The position numbers and the translations under genes are program-made. Source: G965279355 sp965279355 (GTDB taxonomy: Bacteria; Pseudomonadota; Alphaproteobacteria; CACIAM-22H2). Taken from it: 64,000 nt of DNA. Shown here in pieces: positions 8,779-17,684 of the stretch (position 1 is the stretch's first letter; the number at the start of each line of letters is the position of its first letter). Under the pieces are notes generated by a model. The model made no database searches. It had not been told where the DNA came from and was given only the letters and a program-made list of their open reading frames with translations. The DNA is taken from positions 1,612,001 to 1,676,000 of the forward strand of contig OZ257155.1 in the NCBI GenBank assembly GCA_965279355.1, in the 5' to 3' direction.

Positions 8779-10621
8779 GGGCCTCGGCCGGCCGGAAGCG
8801 CTGCAAGGCGAGCACGCCGATCACCAGCACAGCCCCCACAAGGTCTGTCACCCAATGCGGATTGACCAGAAGCAGTGCCGCAGCGACCAGGACAATCCGC
8901 TCGAACATCGTCGCCGTCCGCAGAAGATAGCCGTGCAGGCCTGAAGCCAGCAGGATACAGCCGGCGCCCGCCGTCAGGGTCGCGACGACGATCTCGTCCC
9001 ATTCGCCGATCATCAGCAACGCCGGTTCATAAACGAACATGAACGGGACCACGAAGCCGGCAGCACCGATCTTCATCGCGGCACCACTGGACTTCCACAT
9101 ATCGGCCTTGGCGAGGCTGGCCGCGGCGAACACGGCAAGCGCGACCGGCGGGGTGATTGCCGACAGCACCGCGAAGTAGAAGGCGAACATATGCGCCGCC
9201 GGCAGCATGACGCCCATCTTCACGAGCGCCGGAATGAGCAGAGCCACGGTCAGGATGTAGGCCGGTGTCGTCGGCAGAGCGAGGCCGAGCACCAGACCCG
9301 CGATCGCGGTGACGATAAGGGCAACCAGCAGACTGCTCTCGGCGAGACCGAGCACGAGCTGGGTGAAGGTGATGCCAAGCCCGGTCAGCGCGATGGTGCC
9401 GATCATGATGCCGGCGGCCGCGCAGGCCATGGCCACCGCGAGACTGTTCTTCGCGCTGTCGACCAGCGCCCCCAAGATATTCTCCCAGGTCACTGTGTGA
9501 CGCGTGGTCTTGCGCATATAGGCGACTGGAAAGCAGGCCAGCACGCCGACCAGGGCGGCCAGCGGCGCGCTGTAGTCCTGGAACATGCCGACCAGGACAA
9601 TGATCACCGGAATGAACTGGTGGCCGCGATTCTTGAAGACGTCGCGGATCTTCGGGCATTCCTCGCGCGAAAGGCCGCGCAGGCCCAGGCGCTTGGCCTC
9701 GAAATGCACGGCGGCAAAACAGGCCACATAGTAGAGGACCGACGGCACGATGGCCCACATGCAGATCTGGAAGTAGCTCACCCCCATGAACTCAGCCATC
9801 ACGAACGCGGCCGCCCCCATCACCGGCGGCATGATCTGGCCGCCGGTCGACGCGGTCGATTCGACGCCGGCCGCGAAATGCGGGGTAAAGCCGCTGCGCT
9901 TCATCAACGGCAAGGTGATCGGCCCGTCGACCATGACATTGGCGACCGCGCTGCCGGAGATCGTGCCGAACAGGCTGGAGCTGATGACGCTGCACTTGCC
10001 GGGCCCGCCGGTCTGCGTTCCGGTCAGGGCGAGCGCGAAGTCCATGAACAGCTGGCCGGTGCCGGTGCGCTCCATGAACGAGCCGAACATGACGAAGATG
10101 AGCACGAAGGCCGCGGAGACACCGAGCGTGGACCCGAAGATGCCCTCGGTTGTCAGGTACATCTGGTCGAGGAACTGATCGAGGTTCACGCCTGTCCAGA
10201 AAAACGCGTGCGCGACAAATGCCAGCGCGGTCGCCGGCAGCATCCAGTCGACGGCGCGGCGCGAAGCCTCAAGCACCAGCACCGTCATCAGTCCCGCCAT
10301 CACGAGATCCAGCGTGGTCGGATCGTCGATATAGGGGATGCGGTTTACGATGTAGCGATAGTTTATGAAGATGTAGAGAACGCCGGCGACGGAAAGCGCC
10401 AGCATGACGAGGTCGTACCAGGCGGGATTGCCCTGCTCGCGTTTGCTCGTGGTCGGATAAATCAGGAAGACGAGAACGATGGCAAACAGAAGATGCCACC
10501 CGCGGAAGATCATGGCTTCCGGCGGCGCGATGGCAATCGCGTACATGTGGTAGAGCGACATCGCGACGCCGATCAGCCCGACCGACCAGCTGATTACGCG
10601 CTTATAGGTCAAGCTACCCAT
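8747..10621 (-). CDS. TRAP transporter fused permease (4TM/12TM), TAXI type
   Basis: 624 aa membrane protein in which the small (DctQ-like, about residues 1-170) and large (DctM-like, rest) TRAP subunits are fused, as usual for systems with a TAXI binding protein. The large-subunit signature is visible in the region GGPGKCSVISSSLFGTISGS and in GGQIMPPVMGAAAFVMAEF. The ATG at 10621 is preferred to the GTG one codon earlier. It is driven by an ion gradient and imports organic acids, substrate unknown. It lies 112 bp downstream of its binding-protein gene, separated by a strong hairpin. Its 3' end overlaps the convergent transferase gene by 32 bp. Confidence 0.93.
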   Translation of the reverse strand: MGSLTYKRVISWSVGLIGVAMSLYHMYAIAIAPPEAMIFRGWHLLFAIVLVFLIYPTTSKREQGNPAWYDLVMLALSVAGVLYIFINYRYIVNRIPYIDDPTTLDLVMAGLMTVLVLEASRRAVDWMLPATALAFVAHAFFWTGVNLDQFLDQMYLTTEGIFGSTLGVSAAFVLIFVMFGSFMERTGTGQLFMDFALALTGTQTGGPGKCSVISSSLFGTISGSAVANVMVDGPITLPLMKRSGFTPHFAAGVESTASTGGQIMPPVMGAAAFVMAEFMGVSYFQICMWAIVPSVLYYVACFAAVHFEAKRLGLRGLSREECPKIRDVFKNRGHQFIPVIIVLVGMFQDYSAPLAALVGVLACFPVAYMRKTTRHTVTWENILGALVDSAKNSLAVAMACAAAGIMIGTIALTGLGITFTQLVLGLAESSLLVALIVTAIAGLVLGLALPTTPAYILTVALLIPALVKMGVMLPAAHMFAFYFAVLSAITPPVALAVFAAASLAKADMWKSSGAAMKIGAAGFVVPFMFVYEPALLMIGEWDEIVVATLTAGAGCILLASGLHGYLLRTATMFERIVLVAAALLLVNPHWVTDLVGAVLVIGVLALQRFRPAEALTAPEPGRGG

Positions 10622-10664
10622 CACCCACCCTGCTCGTCTTGTTCTTCGCTCTTCAAAGACAAGA

Positions 10665-10694
10665 ACGCCCGCGAGTTCCCAGACTCGCGGGCGT
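10665..10694 (-). promoter_or_regulatory. Intercistronic hairpin between TAXI receptor and permease
   Basis: A perfect 11-bp GC-rich stem (ACGCCCGCGAG with its complement) and an 8-nt loop, 39 nt after the receptor stop. On the minus strand it is followed by a moderately T-rich tract (TCTTGTCTTTG). It could be a partial terminator or a 3' stabiliser that makes receptor mRNA exceed permease mRNA. The same arrangement recurs at the two dctPQM loci. Confidence 0.7.
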
Positions 10695-10733
10695 CCCTTT
10701 CGGATCAGCCTTGCGTCATCCGCAAAGCGCCGA

Positions 10734-11681
10734 TCACATCGCGCCGACCTCGCGGTAGAACTTCCGGGCGCCCGGATGAACCGGCACGCCGATATCCTCC
10801 GCCATCATCTTCGGCGTCACGCTCTCCATAGGCTTGTTCACCACGGAGAGGTCCTTCATGTTGGCCGCGATCAGCTTGGCCATCTGGTAGACGTGGTCTT
10901 CCTTCATTTTGCACGAGACGATGAGATGGGCTCCGTAGCCGATCTTGGTGACCGGCGCCGCCTGCTTCGAGTAGGTGTTGGCCGGCAGATCAAGCGCGAC
11001 ATAGCCGGGGTTGATCTTCTTCATTTCCGGAACCTCGGCCTTGAGATCGAGAAGCTTGATCTCACGCGACGAGGCGAGGTCCATGACGGTCGCAGCCGGG
11101 ATGGTGGTGCCCAGCGTGAACGCCTGGGCGTGGCCGTCCTTCATCAGCGAGACGGCATCGGTGTACGAGGCCATGAAGTTGACCTTCATATCCTCATACT
11201 TGAGGCCGTTCACCTGCAGGACATGGCGGGTGATGATCTCCGCCGTGTTGCCGCGGGTCTGGACCGCGATCGACTTGCCCTTGAGGTCCTTGATCGAGTT
11301 GATGCGCGAATCGGCAAGCACCACGACCTGGAAATACTGCGGATAAAGCGTCGCGAGATTGCAGACATTCGCCGTCTTGCGCGGATAGGGCTCGGCGCCG
11401 TTGACGCCATCGACCGTGGTCGTGCTGTTGCCAAAGCCGATCTCGGCCTTGTCCTCGTCGATGCCGCGGACATTGGCGATGCCGGCGCCGGGCAGGGTCT
11501 GCACGGAGACGCCGGAGATGTTCTTTTCGAACAGGTTCTTGAGCGCGCCGCCCAACGGGACCCAGACGCCGCCCTGGGGGCCGGTCATCAGGCGGTAGTT
11601 CTCGGCGCGGGCGTCGCCGGCGCTCACCATGCCAAGCGCCACGACAGCAGCGCCCATCGACAGAATCGTCCTGTAACTCAT
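10734..11681 (-). CDS. TAXI-family TRAP transporter solute-binding protein
   Basis: 315 aa with a Sec signal peptide (about residues 1-26, cleavage after GDARA). The mature protein opens ENYRLMTGPQGGVWVPLGG, the standard TAXI start, and carries the family domain to the end. TAXI proteins bind organic acids in the periplasm and hand them to a fused TRAP permease, which follows directly. Substrate unknown. The gene begins 107 bp after the dehydratase gene on the same strand, with a hairpin between them, so it may be its own unit. Confidence 0.93.
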   Translation of the reverse strand: MSYRTILSMGAAVVALGMVSAGDARAENYRLMTGPQGGVWVPLGGALKNLFEKNISGVSVQTLPGAGIANVRGIDEDKAEIGFGNSTTTVDGVNGAEPYPRKTANVCNLATLYPQYFQVVVLADSRINSIKDLKGKSIAVQTRGNTAEIITRHVLQVNGLKYEDMKVNFMASYTDAVSLMKDGHAQAFTLGTTIPAATVMDLASSREIKLLDLKAEVPEMKKINPGYVALDLPANTYSKQAAPVTKIGYGAHLIVSCKMKEDHVYQMAKLIAANMKDLSVVNKPMESVTPKMMAEDIGVPVHPGARKFYREVGAM

Positions 11682-11709
11682 CTTCGGCGTCCTCCCAGTA
11701 TGAATTCAC

Positions 11710-11730
11710 GGCCCCCGTTTGCCGGGGGTC
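11710..11730 (-). terminator. Hairpin after the dehydratase gene
   Basis: Stem CCCCCG/CGGGGG, extended by two outer pairs including one wobble, with a 5-nt loop, about 60 nt beyond the dehydratase stop. No T-tract follows on the minus strand, so it is a weak or factor-dependent terminator candidate separating the dctPQM-MetE-IlvD operon from the TAXI genes. Confidence 0.4.
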
Positions 11731-11788
11731 CAGCCGGAATTAAACCACACTCCGGGACCGGACCAAAGCCCGCCGCCGGCCGCCGGGG

Positions 11789-13513
11789 TCAGTACATCTC
11801 GGGGTCGGCGATCGGGGCCTTCCCCTGCAGGAAGTCGAAATCGCAGCCCTTGTCGGCCTGCAGGACGTGCTGGGTATGCAACAGACCGAAGCCTCTCGGG
11901 TATTTGGGTTGGGGCGGCTTCCAGGCGGCGCGGCGGCGGGCCAGCTCGGCGTCGTCGACCTTCAGTGTCAGCCGGCGGACCGCCACATCGAGCTCAATGA
12001 TGTCGCCGTCCTGCACCAGCGCCAGCGGCCCGCCAATGAAGGACTCCGGTGCCACATGCAGCACACAGGCGCCGTAACTGGTGCCGCTCATCCGGGCGTC
12101 GGAGATGCGCAGCATATCGCGCACGCCCTGCTGCAGCAGCTTTTTGGGCAGCGGCAACTGCCCCCATTCCGGCATGCCGGGCCCGCCGAGCGGCCCGCCG
12201 TTCTGGAGAACCAGAACGGAATCCTTTGTGACGTTGAGGTTCGGGTCGTCGATCCGGGTGCTCATGTCCTTGTAGCTTTTGAACACGACGGCCGGGCCGG
12301 CATGCCTCAGCAGATGCGGCTCGGCGGCGCTCTGTTTGATGACGGCGCCATCGGGGCAGAGATTGCCGCGCAGCACCGCGACGCCGCCCTCTTTGCCGAG
12401 CGGCCTGTCGCGCGGCAGGATCACGTCGTCGTTATAGACATCGGCACCTGTAATGGTTTCGCCGATGGTCTTGCCGCTTACGGTCGGACAATCCCGGTGC
12501 AGCACATCGCCCATGCGATTCATCAATGCCCGCAAGCCGCCGGCATAGAAGAAATCCTCCATCAGGTACTTGCCTGACGGGCGGATATTGGCGAGCAGCG
12601 GCGTGGTCCGGGACAGCGCATCGAACCGGTCGAGGTCGAGGGCCGCGCCGACACGCCCCGCCATCGCGATCAGATGGATGATCGAGTTGGTCGAGCCGCC
12701 GAGCGCCATCGCGACGCGAACCGCGTTCTCGAACGCTTTGGTGGTCATGATGTCGGACGGCTTCACGTCCTCCCACACCATCTCGACAATGCGGCGGCCC
12801 GAGGCGGTCGCCATGCGCGGGTGATTGGCATCAGCCGCCGGGATCGAGGAAGCGCCGGGCAGGCTCATGCCAAGTGCTTCTACAGCCGCCGCCATGGTCG
12901 ATGCCGTGCCCATGGTCATGCAGGTGCCAAAGGAGCGCGCGATGCCGTCCTCGATCTCTTCCCACGCCCGCTCGTCGATATTGCCAGCGCGTTTCTCTGC
13001 CCAGTATTTCCAGACATCGCTGCCGCTGCCCAGGATATTGCCGCGCCAGTTGCCGCGCAGCATCGGCCCCGCCGGAACGAAGATCGCCGGCACGTTCATG
13101 CTGGCGGCCCCCATCATCAGGCCCGGCACCGTCTTGTCGCAGCCGCCCAGCAGCACCACGCCATCGATGGGGTTCGAGCGCAGCAGCTCTTCCGCTTCCA
13201 TCGCCAGCAGGTTGCGATAGAGCATGGTCGACGGCTTCATCAGCGTTTCGCCCAGCGACAGCGCCGGCATCTCGATCGGGAAACCGCCCGCCTGCCAGAT
13301 GCCCCGCTTCACCTCGTCCGCGCGCATCCTGAAATGCGCGTGGCAGGGATTGGCCTCGCTCCAGGTGTTGAGGATGCCGATCACCGGCTTGCCGGCATAA
13401 TCCTCAGCGGCGTAACCCTGCTGCTTAGTGCGCGAGCGATGACCGAAGGCGCGCAGATCCGGCGTGCCGTACCAGCGGTGGCTGCGGAGATCTTCAGGCT
13501 TCTTGCGGGTCAT
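11789..13513 (-). CDS. IlvD/Edd-family dehydratase, probable sugar-acid or hydroxy-acid dehydratase
   Basis: 574 aa from MTRKKPEDLRSHRWYGTPD; the frame is open for another 91 codons upstream but that part lies inside the preceding gene. IlvD/Edd enzymes dehydrate dihydroxy acids with an Fe-S cluster and Mg. Landmarks are SEANPCHAHFRMRADEVKRG, the cluster-ligand motif GGCDKTVPGLMMGAASM, and GTCMTMGTASTMAAAVEALG. The N-terminus starting with RSHRWYG, rather than the short biosynthetic IlvD start, resembles arabonate/xylonate-type dehydratases, so catabolic dehydration is more likely than branched-chain synthesis; this is inference. It is the last gene of the dctPQM operon, 2 bp after the MetE-like gene. 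Confidence 0.87.
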   Translation of the reverse strand: MTRKKPEDLRSHRWYGTPDLRAFGHRSRTKQQGYAAEDYAGKPVIGILNTWSEANPCHAHFRMRADEVKRGIWQAGGFPIEMPALSLGETLMKPSTMLYRNLLAMEAEELLRSNPIDGVVLLGGCDKTVPGLMMGAASMNVPAIFVPAGPMLRGNWRGNILGSGSDVWKYWAEKRAGNIDERAWEEIEDGIARSFGTCMTMGTASTMAAAVEALGMSLPGASSIPAADANHPRMATASGRRIVEMVWEDVKPSDIMTTKAFENAVRVAMALGGSTNSIIHLIAMAGRVGAALDLDRFDALSRTTPLLANIRPSGKYLMEDFFYAGGLRALMNRMGDVLHRDCPTVSGKTIGETITGADVYNDDVILPRDRPLGKEGGVAVLRGNLCPDGAVIKQSAAEPHLLRHAGPAVVFKSYKDMSTRIDDPNLNVTKDSVLVLQNGGPLGGPGMPEWGQLPLPKKLLQQGVRDMLRISDARMSGTSYGACVLHVAPESFIGGPLALVQDGDIIELDVAVRRLTLKVDDAELARRRAAWKPPQPKYPRGFGLLHTQHVLQADKGCDFDFLQGKAPIADPEMY

Positions 13514-13515
13514 GG

Positions 13516-14661
13516 TTACAGCGCCTTCGACGCAAGGCGGGCACCATCCACCAGTGCCTTCAGCTTCGCCCACATGATGGAGGGATGCACACGCTGCACA
13601 AACGGTCCCTGCGCGAAACCGCAATCCGTGCCGCCGATGACGTTGTCGCGGCCGACGAGCTTCGCCAGACGGATCAGGCGCTCGGCGACGAGTTCCGGAT
13701 GCTCGACGACATTGGTGACGTGGCTCACCACGCCGGGGATCAGCTTGCGGCCCTTCGGCAGCTTCACCTCCGCCCAGACCTTCCACTCATGAGCGTGACG
13801 CGGGTTGGCGGCCTCCAGCAGATAGCCGCCGGTCTTCACCTTCAGCACCAGATCGACGATCTCCTTCAGCCCGACATCGGAGACATGCGGGCCGTTCCAA
13901 CTGCCCCAGCAGACATGATAGCGGGTCCGCTCCTCGGGCAGGCCCTTGAGCGCATGGTTCATCGCCTCGACACGGATCGCCGCCCAGCGCCGGTAGTCCT
14001 TCATGGTGCCGGGCGGCACCAGCACGTCATACATGGACGCGAGATAGGCATCGTCGACCTGCAGGATCAGGCCCGCATCGACAATCGCCTTGTACTCGTC
14101 GCGCAGGGCGTCGGCGACGGCGAACAGGTACTCCTCGTCGCTGCGGTAATGCTCGTCCTTGCGGTCCGGCGCCACGCTGGCCGGCGCCACCGCGGCCATG
14201 AACCCCTCGACAATTTCCGCACCCTTCAGCGCCGCCTTGAGATTGGCGATGTCCTGCTGCAGGGCTGCGTGACCGGTGTAGCGGATCGGTCCGTTGCAGA
14301 CCCATCCCGTCATGCCGCTGAAGCCCTGCTTGGGATCGTATTCGGCATAGAATTCCGCGAAATCGCGGCGATCCCGGCCCTGCGTTGCCGCCGGAAACGA
14401 CTTGTCGTTGGGATCGCGCGACTTCTGTACAAAACCGCTCATCCGCTGCAGCACATAGCGCGACCAGCTGATTGTCTTGCCGAACTCGCCGTCGTTCACG
14501 ATATCGATGCCGGTCTCGGCCTGCTGCCGCACCACCTCGCGCACCGATCGCTCCAGCAGCGCCGGGTCGGGCTGGTCCGACTTCAGCGCCTCACGCAGCG
14601 CCGCCGGACGGATCAGACTGCCGACATGGGTCGTGAGGATTCGGCCGGATCTGCGCTTCAT
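13516..14661 (-). CDS. MetE-like zinc methyltransferase-family protein (first copy)
   Basis: 381 aa, equivalent only to the C-terminal catalytic barrel of cobalamin-independent methionine synthase. The zinc ligands are intact: HVC in YHVCWGSWNGPH, a downstream Glu in EAANPRHAHE, and Cys in GGTDCGFAQG. The N-terminus ILTTHVGSLIRP matches the family. Stand-alone proteins of this type are usually annotated methionine synthase II, but several relatives activate other thiols (for example epoxyalkane:coenzyme M transferase). Its place between a TRAP permease (4 bp upstream) and a dehydratase (2 bp downstream) points to catabolism of an imported compound, not methionine synthesis. A second, divergent copy lies at 31870-32994. 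Substrate unknown. Confidence 0.85.
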   Translation of the reverse strand: MKRRSGRILTTHVGSLIRPAALREALKSDQPDPALLERSVREVVRQQAETGIDIVNDGEFGKTISWSRYVLQRMSGFVQKSRDPNDKSFPAATQGRDRRDFAEFYAEYDPKQGFSGMTGWVCNGPIRYTGHAALQQDIANLKAALKGAEIVEGFMAAVAPASVAPDRKDEHYRSDEEYLFAVADALRDEYKAIVDAGLILQVDDAYLASMYDVLVPPGTMKDYRRWAAIRVEAMNHALKGLPEERTRYHVCWGSWNGPHVSDVGLKEIVDLVLKVKTGGYLLEAANPRHAHEWKVWAEVKLPKGRKLIPGVVSHVTNVVEHPELVAERLIRLAKLVGRDNVIGGTDCGFAQGPFVQRVHPSIMWAKLKALVDGARLASKAL

Positions 14662-14665
14662 ACGG

Positions 14666-15967
14666 TCAACCCATGGTTCGCGGAAGGAATAGCGAGATCT
14701 CGGGGAAGATACAGAGGATCGCCAGCCGCACGATATCGATGGCGATAAACGGCATCACGCCGCGATAGATGGCGATCAGACTGACATCCCGCGCGATCGA
14801 GTTGATCACGAAACAGTTCATGCCGACCGGCGGACAGACGAGGCCCAGCGTGCAGGCCATGACGATGATCACCCCGAACCAGATCGGATCGAACCCAAGC
14901 CCGACGATCACCGGATAGACAATGGGAATCGTGAGCAGGATCATGGCGAGTTCGTCCATGATCGCGCCCAGAATGAAATAACCGATCAGGATCAGGGTCA
15001 GAACCCCATACGCTCCCACCGGCAGGCTGAGCAGGAACTTGGCGACGTTCTGCGTTGTCTGGGTGATCGTCAGAAAATAGCCGAACAGGAATGCACCGAT
15101 GGCGATAGTGAAAATCGCGGCCGAGGTCCGCAGTGCCTCGACAAGACACTGCATGATCTCGTCCCAGCCGAGCCGGCCGCGCGCGACGCCGATCGTCAGG
15201 GCACCGACGGCCCCCAGGCCCGCCGCCTCGGTCACCGTGACGATGCCGCCATACATGCCGCCGATCACCATGAAGAACAGCAGCAGCGTCGCCCAGACAT
15301 CGCGCAGGCTCGTCCACCGCTCTTCCCAGCTATGGCGGGGGCCGAGCGGCATCATCTCCGGCTTCATTGTGCCGATGAAAATGACCAGCAGGCTGTACAG
15401 GCCGATGGCGAGCAGTCCCGGCAGGATCCCAGCCATGAACAGCCGGGAAATATCCTGATCCGTCATGATGCCGTAGAGCACGAACATCACCGAGGGCGGG
15501 ATCATGATGCCGAGCGTGCCGCCCGCGGCGATCACACCGGTCGCAAAGGAGGCGTTGTAGCCGGCGCGGCGCATCTCCGGCAGGGCCACGCTGGTCATTG
15601 TTGCGGCCGTGGCGACCGAAGATCCGTTGATCGCCGCGAAACCGCCGCAGGCAAAGATCGTGGCCAACGCCAGACCGCCCCGCAGATGACCGAGCCACGC
15701 GTTGCTGGCGCGGAACAGCTCGCGGCTCATCCCGGCCGCCGTGGCGAACACGCCCATCAGCACAAACATCGGAATGACACTGAAATTGTAGTCGGTGACG
15801 GTCCGGATCGGCGAATGCATGAGCAGGCGCAGGCCGGGGCTGATATCCGTCATCATCGCGAAGCCGCCGACACCGATCACACCCATCGCGATGCCGATCG
15901 GGACCCGCAGCGCCATCAGGACGAACAGAAGGACAAAGCCGAGGATGGCAAGGACATCGCGTTCCAT
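14666..15967 (-). CDS. TRAP transporter large permease (DctM-like), locus 1
   Basis: 433 aa with about 12 membrane segments, the ion-coupled channel subunit. Typical motifs are MALRVPIGIAMG near the start, ACGGFAAINGSSVATAATM and GGTLGIMIPPSVMFVLYGI. It follows dctQ after 3 bp and precedes the MetE-like gene by 4 bp, so translation is probably coupled along the operon. Works with the DctQ and DctP proteins encoded just upstream. Substrate not predictable from sequence. Confidence 0.94.
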   Translation of the reverse strand: MERDVLAILGFVLLFVLMALRVPIGIAMGVIGVGGFAMMTDISPGLRLLMHSPIRTVTDYNFSVIPMFVLMGVFATAAGMSRELFRASNAWLGHLRGGLALATIFACGGFAAINGSSVATAATMTSVALPEMRRAGYNASFATGVIAAGGTLGIMIPPSVMFVLYGIMTDQDISRLFMAGILPGLLAIGLYSLLVIFIGTMKPEMMPLGPRHSWEERWTSLRDVWATLLLFFMVIGGMYGGIVTVTEAAGLGAVGALTIGVARGRLGWDEIMQCLVEALRTSAAIFTIAIGAFLFGYFLTITQTTQNVAKFLLSLPVGAYGVLTLILIGYFILGAIMDELAMILLTIPIVYPVIVGLGFDPIWFGVIIVMACTLGLVCPPVGMNCFVINSIARDVSLIAIYRGVMPFIAIDIVRLAILCIFPEISLFLPRTMG

Positions 15968-15970
15968 CGG

Positions 15971-16432
15971 TCAATAGACCTTCGTGGCGGTACGCCACAG
16001 GCGGATCGACCCCAGCGCCACGGAACTCGCGATGCCGAGCCCCGCGACCAGATGAAACGGCCACAGCGGCATCCCGAGGTCCGGCGACACCTGATGGCTG
16101 TCGTAGGTGCTGTCGATTTTGTAGGCGAGCATCACGGCGAACGTGCCGAGGAAAAGCACCGTGATGACATCGGCAATGATATCGAGCGCGCGGCGGAACG
16201 CCGGGCCGCCGATTTCCCACAGCGCGTCGACCGCGATGTGCTTGCCTTCATAGGTGGTCGAGGAAATGCCCCAGAAGATCGCAATGCCCTGCAGCAGGCA
16301 GGCCAGGCTGTACCAGTCGGGGATTTGCAGGCCGAGCACATAGCGCAGCGCTGCTTCCATGAATGTCAGCAGGGCAACCGCGCCCAGCGAAAGACCTGAA
16401 ATCCTGTCGACGATCGAGATAAACCGGTCCAC
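15971..16432 (-). CDS. TRAP transporter small permease (DctQ-like), locus 1
   Basis: 153 aa with four hydrophobic segments and the DctQ landmark FMEAALRYVLG in helix 1. The start is uncertain: consecutive TTG (16435) and GTG (16432) follow an AGGGG ribosome-binding site and GTG is chosen. It forms the membrane complex with DctM, whose gene starts 3 bp later. A 105-bp spacer with a strong hairpin separates it from dctP. Confidence 0.9.
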   Translation of the reverse strand: MDRFISIVDRISGLSLGAVALLTFMEAALRYVLGLQIPDWYSLACLLQGIAIFWGISSTTYEGKHIAVDALWEIGGPAFRRALDIIADVITVLFLGTFAVMLAYKIDSTYDSHQVSPDLGMPLWPFHLVAGLGIASSVALGSIRLWRTATKVY

Positions 16433-16499
16433 CAACCCCTGACCTTCACCGCCCCCGCGGCATCACGGCGCGAGATGCGCCGGCCGTGCTGAAACGTCA

Positions 16500-16529
16500 G
16501 ACCCCCGCCGGTCGGTTCCGGCGGGGGTC
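16500..16529 (-). promoter_or_regulatory. Intercistronic hairpin between dctP and dctQ, locus 1
   Basis: A perfect 12-bp stem (GACCCCCGCCGG with its complement) around the loop TCGGTT, only 8 nt after the dctP stop. No T-tract follows on the minus strand, which favours a 3' mRNA stabiliser or attenuator over a full terminator. Confidence 0.7.
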
Positions 16530-16537
16530 TTCGTGGA

Positions 16538-17563
16538 TCAGTAAGCGGCGTTGTGCTTCTTGAGGGCCGCCTTGAACTCATCAAGCACGACCTTCGGATC
16601 GTGACCGGCCTTCTTGACGCCATCCGCCCATTTTTCGGTGAGCGGCTCGACCGCCTTCTTCCAGAGCGCCAGATCGGCATCGCTCAGCTTGTAGACGTCG
16701 TGTCCCGCGGCGGCCATCATCTTGGCGCGGCCGCCGGCTTCATACACGGTCCATTGGGCCGATACCTTTTCCGCCCATTCGTTGGAGCAATGGTCGTCGA
16801 TGACCTTCTTCTGCGCCGGCGACATGGCGTTGTACTTCCCCGTGTTCATCACGTGCAGCAGCGGCGTCAGGTACATCGGCACATCGAGGTGGTACTTCAC
16901 GACGGAGTCGATACGGAACAGGAAGATCGACTCCCACGGGAAAGTGATGCCATCGGCAACGCCGCGCTCTAGAACCTCGCGGGATTCCGGCGCCGACACC
17001 TGGACGTTCGTGCCGCCCAGCATCGTCACTAGGTTGGCGATGGTCGCACCCGCCGGGCGGATCTTCATGCCCTTCAGGTCTTCCGGCTTCACTACCTTCT
17101 TGCGGGCAGTGTGCAGGACGCCGGGGTCGTGCGAGAACAGCGCGCAGACCTTCACGTCGCGCATCTCGCGCGGTGAATACTTGCGATACCATTCATCCAT
17201 CGCCCGCGTGCCGCCGGATGCGTTCGCGGCAAGAAACGGCAGCGCCGCGCCTTCCAGAATCGGGAAGCGGCCGGGCTGATAGCCGGCGCTGATAAGCGTG
17301 ATGTCGGCGATGCCGTCGCGCGCCATGTCGTAGTGATCGGCGGCCTTGCCGAGCTGCTCCGACGGATAGACGGTGACCTTGATCGTGCCGTTGGAGGCCC
17401 TGGTGATCGACTCACCCCATTGCTGGGTTGAAGGCACCAGCGGGTGCGCCGGCGGAACCCAGCCGCCGAACTTGAGCTCGATATTGCGATCCTGTGCCTG
17501 CGCGGCGGCGCCAATGCTGGTGGCGACGGCAAGGCCCAGCACGGCCGTAAGTGCCTTTTTCAT
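16538..17563 (-). CDS. TRAP transporter solute-binding protein (DctP-like), locus 1
   Basis: 341 aa from MKKALTAVLGLAVATSIG, chosen because GGGGAGGAA sits just upstream and this gives a clean Sec signal peptide cut after AAAQA; the longer frame adds 12 residues. The mature protein has the DctP fold landmarks SEQLGKAADHYDMARDGIAD and LKGMKIRPAGA and the conserved late Arg-anchoring region. It captures an organic acid for the DctQM pair. First gene of the dctPQM-MetE-IlvD operon; the 114 bp upstream to the sox operon end should contain its promoter. Confidence 0.94.
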   Translation of the reverse strand: MKKALTAVLGLAVATSIGAAAQAQDRNIELKFGGWVPPAHPLVPSTQQWGESITRASNGTIKVTVYPSEQLGKAADHYDMARDGIADITLISAGYQPGRFPILEGAALPFLAANASGGTRAMDEWYRKYSPREMRDVKVCALFSHDPGVLHTARKKVVKPEDLKGMKIRPAGATIANLVTMLGGTNVQVSAPESREVLERGVADGITFPWESIFLFRIDSVVKYHLDVPMYLTPLLHVMNTGKYNAMSPAQKKVIDDHCSNEWAEKVSAQWTVYEAGGRAKMMAAAGHDVYKLSDADLALWKKAVEPLTEKWADGVKKAGHDPKVVLDEFKAALKKHNAAY

Positions 17564-17636
17564 CGTATTCCTCCCCTTGGGCTCCGGATTTCGACCCACT
17601 CGATATCACTTGGCCCGGATTGCCGAAACCATGCCA

Positions 17637-17684
17637 CGGGGGCTGACCCCCGGCAAGCAACACCACCCCTGCGTGTTTCAGGGG
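17637..17684 (-). terminator. Tandem small hairpins at the end of the sox operon
   Basis: Two hairpins occur in a row: CCCCTG-N7-CAGGGG (17666-17684), overlapping the soxA stop, and a 6-bp G/C stem with loop CTGA (17637-17652). Neither is followed by a T-run, so termination is plausible but weakly supported. Confidence 0.4.

Noticed and set aside
9191..10831. A 546-codon plus-strand frame rich in His, Asp and Arg
   Set aside because: Antisense to the TRAP fused permease, which has clear membrane segments and family motifs.
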